Part shown: positions 1 through 5,783 of the stretch, one piece after another
Numbering within the stretch: the stretch's first letter is position 1
Layout: each line of letters begins with the position of its first letter
Assembly: GCA_023150835.1 (NCBI GenBank)
Contig: JAKLKB010000208.1
Location: forward strand, 1 to 6,389
Length of the DNA stretch: 6,389 nucleotides
Direction: 5' to 3'
Source: Myxococcota bacterium
GTDB lineage: Bacteria; Myxococcota_C; UBA6777
Made by a program: the position numbers and the translations under genes
Notes under the pieces: model-generated
What the model was told of the DNA's origin: nothing
The model's input: only the letters and a program-made list of their open reading frames with translations
The model's database searches: none

Positions 1-459
1 CTTGCTGGACTCCCCCAAAAGATCACCTATGACTACTCCGGCAGCACCTATGACTACCTACAGGTAGACTTTCATGGTGCGGATCTGCCCGATGGTACCT
101 ACCCTGTGTGGATCGAATCCAAAGGCCGCCGCTCCAACACTATCCTCGTCAACGTTGTACGCACCGGCATCCACCCCAACGCTGCACCGCGCTTCCAAGC
201 GCTCATCCCTGCGAGCGTTAGCAAAACTTCGCTCACCAGCCTCAACAACAAGATGCGTCTCGCCATCGCGGGTGAGGGCTTCCGCGAAGATTACAAGGTC
301 AACTTCAACGGGCAGCAACTGAACGTGATTTTCTACAGCAGCCAAGTCGTGTTTGTCGAACTTGATCTGAGCAGCGTGGCCGCTGGCAACTACCCGATCA
401 GTATCCAAGACGCTTCGGGCAAACTCAAGTCCTTCGACTTGGAACTTGTCGTCGAGTGA
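1..459 (+). CDS. C-terminal end of a large IPT/TIG-repeat surface protein (5' end outside window)
   Basis: The frame is open from base 1 and ends at TGA 457-459, giving 152 visible residues; the start lies off the left edge. Residues 1-52 look like the end of one Ig-like module (DGTYPVWIES at 31-40, then a beta strand TILVNV). Residues about 60-152 form a complete IPT/TIG-like module: hallmark turn AGEGF at 90-94, strand YKVNFNGQQL at 98-107, ELDLSS at 120-125, AGNY at 128-131 and a closing LELVVE. IPT/TIG domains are about 90-residue immunoglobulin-like folds, common in bacterial adhesins and secreted proteins. The order and wording of these two modules match the last two modules of the next gene (LTPGFYPLWVET; EIDLSG...AGNY), so this is probably its paralogue. 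No catalytic residues are visible. The coding frame is very likely correct; the adhesion or surface role is inferred from family and neighbour. Confidence 0.88.
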   Translation, partial: LAGLPQKITYDYSGSTYDYLQVDFHGADLPDGTYPVWIESKGRRSNTILVNVVRTGIHPNAAPRFQALIPASVSKTSLTSLNNKMRLAIAGEGFREDYKVNFNGQQLNVIFYSSQVVFVELDLSSVAAGNYPISIQDASGKLKSFDLELVVE

Positions 460-473
460 TCGATTCGCCTTCA

Positions 474-506
474 ACCCAAGATCCCCGATACATGGGGATC
501 TTGGGT
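474..506 (+). terminator. Perfect 13-bp inverted repeat after the first gene, probable terminator or attenuator hairpin
   Basis: The left arm ACCCAAGATCCCC (474-486) and right arm GGGGATCTTGGGT (494-506) are perfectly complementary around a 7-base loop GATACAT. The hairpin starts 14 bases after the stop at 459 and ends 50 bases before the ribosome binding site of the next gene, the usual place for a terminator. No uninterrupted T-tract follows, only mixed T-rich sequence (523-532), so intrinsic termination may be weak. It could instead protect the 3' end of the upstream mRNA or separate expression of the two paralogues. Confidence 0.65.
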
Positions 507-556
507 GACGTTCCTCCGCTCATTTCTTTGTTATGTCAACGCTCCGTCAGATACAT

Positions 557-564
557 AAGGAGGG
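557..564 (+). promoter_or_regulatory. Strong Shine-Dalgarno sequence that sets the start of the large lipoprotein
   Basis: AAGGAGGG is almost fully complementary to the anti-Shine-Dalgarno end of 16S rRNA. The GGAGG core (559-563) lies 6 bases before GTG 570 and 12 bases before ATG 576. The spacing favours GTG 570 as start, and the lipoprotein signal peptide begins exactly there. It argues against the further-upstream in-frame GTG at 456, which has no comparable site. Confidence 0.85.
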
Positions 565-569
565 TTTCA

Positions 570-650
570 GTGAATATGCGACGAACGAATCTCTGGATGG
601 TTTTCGCACTATGCCTGTCTGTAGGCGTAAGCGTCGTCACTTCCGCTTGT
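570..650 (+). other. Lipoprotein signal peptide and lipobox (residues 1-27)
   Basis: The N-terminus has two arginines at positions 4-5, a hydrophobic stretch from L8 to about V23 and a TSAC lipobox ending at C27. Thr at -3 is less common than Leu but is accepted by the general bacterial lipobox pattern. The CGPPAP sequence after it is a flexible Pro-rich tether of the kind seen in exported lipoproteins. Lipidation at C27 is inferred from the motif. Confidence 0.82.
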
Positions 651-3600
651 GGACCACCCGCCCCCAAAAACAAGGGCGAAGAATGCAAAACCAACCAAGA
701 CTGCAACAGCAGTCTGATCTGCAACAGCGGCAAATGCGTGGATGCGCGGTTGCCGAACGATACCCGCAAACCCACCGCCAACGCTGGCAACGATCGTAGT
801 GTCAAAGTCGGCGAAGAAGTGGCGCTCGATGGCTCCGGCAGCAAAAGCATCGAAGGCAAGCCGTTTACCTACAAGTGGGAACTTAAAACCAAACCCGAAG
901 GCAGCACAGCCAGCCTCAACGGGGCCGATCAAGCAGGCCCCAAGTTCACCCCCGATAAAGTCGGCGTCTATGTCGCCAGTCTGATCGTCAATGACGGTAA
1001 AGCCAGCGATCCTGACGAAGTCACCGTCAATGTCGCCTCCGCCAACCGCCCTCCCGTTGCCAATGCCGGCCAAAATGTCCGTGTCGAAGTCGGGAACAAG
1101 GTCGATCTCGATGGCTCCAAGAGTTCGGACCCCGATACGGGCGACAAACTCACTTATACGTGGGAAGTCTTCAAAAAGCCCGATGGTAGCAGCGCCAACC
1201 TCTCGGACTCCAAAGTCGAAAAGCCCTCCATTACACCCGACAAGGTCGGTAGCTACGGCCTCCGCTTGACTGTTAGTGATGGTTCGCTCTCCGCAAGCGC
1301 TACCGCCTTTATCGAGGCCGTCATCAACAACCCCGCTCCCCAACTCAGCAGCCTCAACCCTGCTGCGGGTGCCACCAAAACCAAAACCCGCGTCCAGATC
1401 GCCGGAAAGAACTTCCTCTTTGGTCTCAAACTGCTCTTCGACAAAAAAGAAGTCGCTGGCTATGAGTTCAAAGCCCCCGATCAACTGGTCGCAACCTTCG
1501 ATCTCACCGCTGTTCCTGTTGGCAAGTACAAGATCGAAGTCACCAACCCCGATAACAAAACCTCCAACGCCCTCGACTTTGAAGTCGTCGAAGGCGGCAC
1601 CCCGACCATTACCAAGCTCTCTCCCGAACTGTTGATCACCGGCCAGTCTCTCCGCCTTGTGGTTGAGGGAACCAACTTCATTGACGGTGCCAAGGTCGTC
1701 TTCAACAACAAAGACCTCACCACCTTCTTTGATTCCGCCACCAAACTCAACGCTGCGCTCACAGCCCCCGCACCGGGCGAATACGACGTTAAAGTCGTCA
1801 ACCCCAACGCCAAAGAAAGCCCCGCGCTCAAGGTGGTCGTCTCAGGTGTCCAAGCCATCCTCACGGACCTATCGCTCGATCGCGCAGGAAGCGATTGTCA
1901 AAAAGAAACCATTACCGTTCGCGGAAACAACTTCCAACAGGGCCTCTCTGCCGAACTCGTTGACAAAACCGACCCCTCCAAGAAGTTTCCTGCCGTCAAG
2001 ATCGACGTCGTCTCGCTCGCCGAAGTCAAACTCGAATTCGACTTCACCAAAGTTCCTGTCGGGGCCTACGACGTGATCGTCAAAAACCCCGATACACCCG
2101 CCAGCAAGCCGCTCAGCTTCTGGGTGACTCCACCCCCCGGAAAACCCGAAGTCCTCAGCATCTTGCCCAACAAGTTCTTCTATGGCGGAAAAACCAAGGT
2201 ATACGTCACAGGACTCAACCTCGACAAATCCGCAAGCGTCATCGCTACCGGCTTTACAGGCAAAGTGACGAAAGCCTTTAACTCCGTCTCCTACGAACTT
2301 GAGATCGACACCACCAACGTCACACAAGCCGGAAAACTCACCTTTGAACTTTCCGCCTCTTGTGGACGCAAAAGCGCTCCCATCGAAGTCCAAGCCATCG
2401 ACGAAGACAAACCCAAGATCACCCGCGTCGACATCGGCGTCTTCAGCGGAACACCGCCCACCAAAGCGACGATCGTCGGCGAAGGCTTTGGCCTCGCTCC
2501 CATCGTCACCGTCAACGGAACCGCTGTCACCCCCGTCAAACGCATCGACAGCTACACCCTCGATATCCCCGGCACGCCTTTCACCGCCGTAGGCGATTAC
2601 AAGTTCGTCGTCGAAAACAAAGGCGGCAAAAAATCCGATGAATTCACCGCCAAGATGATCCAAGGCAACACACCTGACCCCGGCATGGTGATCGCCAACG
2701 CACCTGATAGCACCGTCTATATCTACCTCGGTGGTACGGGTCTGCGCAGCGGCGAAGGCCCCGCAGGTACCCCGCTCGTGCTGTTCTTTGACCTCAATGG
2801 AGTGGCTGTCTGCACCGCCAACGGTTTGTCCTCCACCAACAGCGGCGTTTACACCGACGCGATCTATGTGGACTATCCCCTCTCTTGTGAGACGGGCTTG
2901 CCCCCCTTGCCCACCGGCAACTTCTACACACAAGTCGTCAAAGACGACGCCGGCACCAAGCGCTACTCCAACCTCTACCTCATCACAAACAAAGGCGGCG
3001 GCGGATCCACCACAACCCCCACAGCCACGATCTACCCGCTGTTGCGCTATGCCAGTCCCTCCTCCTTCGTCAATCCCAGCGGGACGACGATCTCCACACA
3101 ACTTTACTACTACAACGCCGGCGCAACCTCCGACACCATCGACGTCTACCTCAACGGCGTAAAACTCGATACCACGGTCGATACCAACTTTACGCTCACA
3201 CGCACCAGTTCTTACTTCACGCTCACGATCAGCAAACCCGCCAACGATACCGCTCACACCGTCGAGATCGCCCTCACCGGAAAAGCTGAAAAGTCCAACA
3301 CCCTCCAACTCCATGTGGACGCGACCAGCAAAGTTCGGATGAAAAGCAACGGCTTCTCTAGCTCCTACGAGATGGTCTATGATATCGATACCCCCACAAG
3401 CGTCGACTTCGAAATCTACGGCGATTTGATCGGCCAAACAGGCAACAAAGTTTCCGTCGGCGGCGTCGAAGAAACCTTGTCGGGAAGCAGCACCCACTAC
3501 CGTTGGAAAACGTACTCCAGCACCGTCTTCCCCACCAAGTTCCCCACCGCTGGCCCCGTTGCTTACTTCCTCACCAACGGCACCGGCACCAAGATCAGCA

Positions 3601-4547
3601 ACGAAAACATCTACCAGTTTATCTCCGCCAAAGCGAACGGTTGGGGAACGTACAAGCTGCCGCTAGAGTTGATGTTCCTCTCTCAAGCACTTGCTGCTTA
3701 CCCCGGTGAAAAAGTTAAACTACGCCTCGCAGGTGCCGGCTTCCTCAAAGAAGACGCCAGCATGAACAAAGGCGAAATCCTCTACGACGGCAAAGCCACC
3801 ACCGAATTCACCGTGACAGCCCCCACAAGCACCGCCCTCGGCTACGTCGAGACCCAAGAACTTACCATCGACGGAGCCGATCGCGTCTTCCCCGTTCAAT
3901 TCGCAAACCCCGACAAAACCAAAACCCGCAGCCTGTACTTTACCGTTCACACCGCAGGTATGCCGATCATCCGCAACTATCTCGTCGATACCAGCACCCT
4001 CAACTACACCTTCTCTGCCTTCATCAAACCCGACCTCAAACGCACCATCGTTCTCGTCGGTGAAGGCTTTGAAAAGAGCAACACGACCTTCTATTTTGCT
4101 GGTCGTACCGTGACAGGCAGCGTCGACGGACCCGGCACCGCCAAAGTCGAGTTGGATACCCGCGAACTCACCCCCGGCTTCTATCCCTTGTGGGTCGAAA
4201 CCAACGGCAAAAGCACCAACACCATCTGGATCAACATCAACAGCGGCGAAAAACCCATCACCGCTGTGCCAAAGTTCAAGATATTCGGGCCGTTCTATCT
4301 CGACTCCAAAACCATCAAAGGCACCAACACCAAAGCCCGCTTTCTTGTCCAAGGCGATGACCTCTCCTCCGCCCTCACCCTTGTGGTCGGCACCAAAAAA
4401 GCCAACCTCGCTTACTCCGGATACAGCAACACTTACTTCATCGCCGAGATCGATCTTTCGGGTATGACCGCAGGAAACTACGACGCCTACCTCGAAAATA
4501 CCGCCGTCGGATACACCTCCCCCAAACTCCGCCTCACCCTCGAATAA
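570..4547 (+). CDS. Large modular lipoprotein: Cys motif, two PKD domains, about eleven IPT/TIG-like modules
   Basis: This 1325-residue protein starts at GTG 570 (ATG 576 is a weaker alternative) and ends at TAA 4545-4547. Residues 1-26 are a signal peptide: RR at 4-5, a hydrophobic core, then SAC with lipidated C27. The residue after C27 is Gly, not Asp, compatible with outer-membrane anchoring under the E. coli rule. Residues 39-56 hold four cysteines (C39, C45, C51, C56), a small disulfide knot often placed after the lipobox in Myxococcota. PKD domain 1 spans 68-155 (PTANAG, VALDGSGSKS, YKWE, VNDGK) and PKD 2 spans 161-250 (PVANAG, VDLDGSKSSDPD, YTWE, VSDGS). Residues 256-1325 form successive Ig-like modules of 84-114 residues with the IPT/TIG hallmark [x]G-x-[NG]-[FL]; modules 1-5 are clear, 6-11 diverged. 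It is probably an elongated surface stalk for adhesion or recognition; ligand unknown. No enzyme motif is visible. It lies 110 bases after its likely paralogue and has its own ribosome binding site. Confidence 0.93.
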   Translation: MNMRRTNLWMVFALCLSVGVSVVTSACGPPAPKNKGEECKTNQDCNSSLICNSGKCVDARLPNDTRKPTANAGNDRSVKVGEEVALDGSGSKSIEGKPFTYKWELKTKPEGSTASLNGADQAGPKFTPDKVGVYVASLIVNDGKASDPDEVTVNVASANRPPVANAGQNVRVEVGNKVDLDGSKSSDPDTGDKLTYTWEVFKKPDGSSANLSDSKVEKPSITPDKVGSYGLRLTVSDGSLSASATAFIEAVINNPAPQLSSLNPAAGATKTKTRVQIAGKNFLFGLKLLFDKKEVAGYEFKAPDQLVATFDLTAVPVGKYKIEVTNPDNKTSNALDFEVVEGGTPTITKLSPELLITGQSLRLVVEGTNFIDGAKVVFNNKDLTTFFDSATKLNAALTAPAPGEYDVKVVNPNAKESPALKVVVSGVQAILTDLSLDRAGSDCQKETITVRGNNFQQGLSAELVDKTDPSKKFPAVKIDVVSLAEVKLEFDFTKVPVGAYDVIVKNPDTPASKPLSFWVTPPPGKPEVLSILPNKFFYGGKTKVYVTGLNLDKSASVIATGFTGKVTKAFNSVSYELEIDTTNVTQAGKLTFELSASCGRKSAPIEVQAIDEDKPKITRVDIGVFSGTPPTKATIVGEGFGLAPIVTVNGTAVTPVKRIDSYTLDIPGTPFTAVGDYKFVVENKGGKKSDEFTAKMIQGNTPDPGMVIANAPDSTVYIYLGGTGLRSGEGPAGTPLVLFFDLNGVAVCTANGLSSTNSGVYTDAIYVDYPLSCETGLPPLPTGNFYTQVVKDDAGTKRYSNLYLITNKGGGGSTTTPTATIYPLLRYASPSSFVNPSGTTISTQLYYYNAGATSDTIDVYLNGVKLDTTVDTNFTLTRTSSYFTLTISKPANDTAHTVEIALTGKAEKSNTLQLHVDATSKVRMKSNGFSSSYEMVYDIDTPTSVDFEIYGDLIGQTGNKVSVGGVEETLSGSSTHYRWKTYSSTVFPTKFPTAGPVAYFLTNGTGTKISNENIYQFISAKANGWGTYKLPLELMFLSQALAAYPGEKVKLRLAGAGFLKEDASMNKGEILYDGKATTEFTVTAPTSTALGYVETQELTIDGADRVFPVQFANPDKTKTRSLYFTVHTAGMPIIRNYLVDTSTLNYTFSAFIKPDLKRTIVLVGEGFEKSNTTFYFAGRTVTGSVDGPGTAKVELDTRELTPGFYPLWVETNGKSTNTIWININSGEKPITAVPKFKIFGPFYLDSKTIKGTNTKARFLVQGDDLSSALTLVVGTKKANLAYSGYSNTYFIAEIDLSGMTAGNYDAYLENTAVGYTSPKLRLTLE
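771..1319 (+). other. Pair of PKD domains (residues 68-250 of the lipoprotein)
   Basis: The two copies share the pattern P-x-A-N-A-G, V-x-V-G-x-x-V-x-L-D-G-S-x-S, Y-x-W-E, K-P-x-G-S-x-A-x-L, T-P-D-K-V-G-x-Y and V-x-D-G, each in about 88-90 residues. This is the PKD/REJ type of Ig-like domain typical of secreted deltaproteobacterial proteins. The second copy keeps the DPD acidic turn at 187-189, while the first has SIEG at 93-96 instead. PKD domains serve as spacers or protein/polysaccharide-binding modules; which applies here cannot be read from the sequence. Confidence 0.88.
1335..4544 (+). repeat. Protein-level tandem array of about eleven IPT/TIG-like modules (residues 256-1325)
   Basis: Approximate module borders by residue are 256-343, 344-430, 431-525, 526-611, 612-698, 699-808, 813-911, 912-1016, 1017-1130, 1131-1226 and 1227-1325. 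A turn before the third strand marks most of them: AGKNF, EGTNF, RGNNF, TGLNL, VGEGF, GGTGL, AGAGF, VGEGF and QGDDL, usually followed by a V-x-F-x-[NG] strand. Modules 1-3 also share P-x-G-x-Y-x-[VI]-x-V-x-N-P-[DN] near their ends. A GGGG linker (residues 809-812) separates modules 6 and 7. Modules 7 and 8 lack a clean hallmark and are assigned by length and strand pattern only. DNA-level identity between modules is low, so this is an old expansion, not recent slippage. Confidence 0.75.
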
Positions 4548-4600
4548 TCCGCCCTCTCTGCCCTCTCCCTTTCTTTCCCTCTCGCCAATCCTCCCCACAC
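4548..4600 (+). promoter_or_regulatory. Pyrimidine-rich, G-poor tract after the lipoprotein gene, candidate Rho-loading site
   Basis: Directly after the stop codon the + strand is nearly all C and T: bases 4561-4583 are an uninterrupted 23-base pyrimidine run, and 4548-4586 contains only three G. C-rich, G-poor, unstructured RNA is what Rho binds at rut sites. No strong intrinsic hairpin is found in this spacer; the best is a 5-bp stem, TCGGC (4613-4617) with GCCGA (4626-4630). Rho-dependent termination is therefore inferred. The high C content is also part of the general strand skew of this region, which lowers the weight of the call. Confidence 0.4.
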
Positions 4601-4670
4601 CTTGTAAAGTGCTCGGCTCAAAAAGGCCGATGTACCGATGCCTCCCCGTCTTCGATCTCTGCACTTGATC

Positions 4671-4675
4671 AGGAG
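4671..4675 (+). promoter_or_regulatory. Shine-Dalgarno site of the metallophosphoesterase
   Basis: AGGAG lies 6 bases before ATG 4682, which fits a normal bacterial start. The rest of the spacer before it (4601-4670) shows no convincing sigma-70 promoter. Confidence 0.8.
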
Positions 4676-4681
4676 CTTTGA

Positions 4682-5587
4682 ATGGTCCGAATCGCCCATC
4701 TGTCCGACATCCACATCTCTTCGCCCACCGCCACCCTCGCTCGCCTGTGGCAAGGAAAACGCCTGCTCGGTGGCATGAATATGTTATTATTCCGCCGCCA
4801 TGAACTCCAAAACCTCCGATTCCCCGCCCTCCTCCATCACCTCGAAGCACAACACGTCGATCACATCATCCTCTCGGGCGATCTCACCACCACCTCCCTC
4901 CATGCCGAATTCCAACACGCTCGCCTCGAACTCAACCCCTTCTTCAAAAACCACACCCTCACCACCATCCCCGGAAACCACGACATCTACACCCCTCGCG
5001 AAGCCGACGAACGCCGATACGAACATTATTTCGCCGAAACACACGGCCCTTCCGAGTCCTCACACGGCTACCCTTTTGTCAAGATCATCCACCCCCATAT
5101 CGCGGTCATCGGACTCAATAGCTGCGTTCCCACCGGCCTCTCAGGAGCATGGGGCCTGCTCGACGACGAGCAACTGCAACGCCTCCCTGCCCTGCTTCGC
5201 GCACACCAAGACCACTTCCGCATCCTTGTCCTACATCACTTTTTGCTCGATCGTCACGGATATCACGGCCTCCCACGACGCGGACTGCGCAACCGCGACG
5301 CCCTTCTCTCCATCCTCCAAAAAGAAGGGTGCGAACTCGTCCTACACGGCCACGAACACGCCCGCTACCGCTACTCCCTCGACGGACCACATCGCCCCAT
5401 CCCCGTCCATAACCCCGGCCCCGCCACCTGCGTAAGCTCCGCACGCCATCACCCCGGTGGATACTTGATCTACGATATCCAAGATCAACGCATCGCCTCC
5501 ATCCAAGGCTTTGTCCTCTCTTATCCCGACGGACACATCCAACCCGACGACACCTTCCCCTCGATCAGCCCCCTCCCTGCTTCCTGA
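4682..5587 (+). CDS. Calcineurin-like metallophosphoesterase (class III cyclic nucleotide phosphodiesterase-like)
   Basis: The 301-residue protein has no signal peptide and should be cytoplasmic. The dinuclear metal-site signature is complete and in order: D9-x-H11, G66-D67, G98-N99-H100-D101, H185/H186 (LVLHH) and G223-H224-x-H226. This is the D-x-H / G-D / G-N-H-[DE] / H / G-H-x-H set shared by CpdA and Rv0805-type phosphodiesterases, which use Fe/Mn-type metal pairs to hydrolyse phosphodiester bonds, including cAMP. Its length is near that family (about 275-320 residues). Between the first two motifs is a basic stretch with KRLLGGMN (26-33), which I associate from memory with one COG1409-type subgroup. 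The true substrate cannot be read from sequence; cAMP, another phosphodiester or a phosphomonoester are all possible. It follows the lipoprotein by 134 bases with its own ribosome binding site, so co-transcription is uncertain. The C-terminal tail (about 290-301) is Pro/Ser-rich. Confidence 0.92.
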   Translation: MVRIAHLSDIHISSPTATLARLWQGKRLLGGMNMLLFRRHELQNLRFPALLHHLEAQHVDHIILSGDLTTTSLHAEFQHARLELNPFFKNHTLTTIPGNHDIYTPREADERRYEHYFAETHGPSESSHGYPFVKIIHPHIAVIGLNSCVPTGLSGAWGLLDDEQLQRLPALLRAHQDHFRILVLHHFLLDRHGYHGLPRRGLRNRDALLSILQKEGCELVLHGHEHARYRYSLDGPHRPIPVHNPGPATCVSSARHHPGGYLIYDIQDQRIASIQGFVLSYPDGHIQPDDTFPSISPLPAS

Positions 5588-5783
5588 TCCAACAGAATGT
5601 GGCTTAGAGTTTGTTTTGGTGGGGCGCTGCCCCACGCCCCGCCATAGACTGTCGCCCCTTGACCCCGCGTTGGCGAACAGATCATCGTTTTTCAAAACAA
5701 CAACGCTGTCGCTTGATAGGGCGCGAACACGGGGGGTTTGTCCACAAGCCACACAGGCCCTGCTCAGGCGCAAACAACGCACC
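5588..5783. other. Intergenic region between convergent genes, with GC-rich repeat-like sequence
   Basis: This 196-base stretch separates the stop of the metallophosphoesterase from the stop of the - strand gene. It holds a short perfect hairpin (5619-5635) with flanking C-rich sequence and a G6 run at 5731-5736. Apart from these I see nothing: no start codon with a ribosome binding site, no tRNA-like fold and no classical T-tailed terminator for either gene. An open + frame crosses it but starts inside the phosphoesterase gene and has Pro/Arg-rich, low-quality translation. Confidence 0.7.
5611..5672. repeat. Candidate dispersed intergenic repeat (REP-like) with GC hairpin
   Basis: The core is GTGGGGC (5619-5625), loop GCT, GCCCCAC (5629-5635), a perfect 7-bp stem. 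It is preceded by TTTTG and followed by GCCCCGCC (5636-5643) and a weaker C-rich unit with GCCCC and GACCCCGCG (5654-5669). This order, a TTTTGG lead, a GGGGC-GCCCC hairpin, then CCCCGCC and a second GC block ending GACCCCG, resembles short intergenic repeats I recall from several GC-rich proteobacterial genomes. Only one copy is in the window, so the repeat status is inference. It may act as a bidirectional transcription barrier between the convergent genes. Confidence 0.4.

Noticed and set aside
528-556. Promoter with TTGTTA and ATACAT at 17-base spacing
   Set aside because: The -10 box matches poorly, and the predicted transcript start would fall in or beside the Shine-Dalgarno sequence, so it could not give a normal leader.
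456-569. Upstream GTG at 456 as start of the large lipoprotein, possibly coupled to the previous stop
   Set aside because: It would put 38 residues before the signal peptide and cover a perfect hairpin; the strong ribosome binding site at 557-564 and the lipoprotein signal fix the start at 570.
1869-3497. 542-codon open frame on the - strand inside the lipoprotein gene
   Set aside because: It lies fully antisense to a gene with clear domains, its translation is low-complexity Gly/Asp/Val-rich, and such frames arise from the codon bias of the + strand gene.
4613-4630. Hairpin TCGGC / GCCGA as terminator after the lipoprotein
   Set aside because: Only 5 bp with an 8-base loop and no T-tract; too weak to call.
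3720-4850. 376-codon - strand open frame across the end of the lipoprotein and start of the phosphoesterase
   Set aside because: Antisense shadow with Gly-rich composition, no ribosome binding site and no family features, crossing two well-supported + genes.
5738-5746. DnaA-box-like TTGTCCACA
   Set aside because: A single near-match with no second box, AT-rich unwinding region or origin-associated genes; expected by chance.
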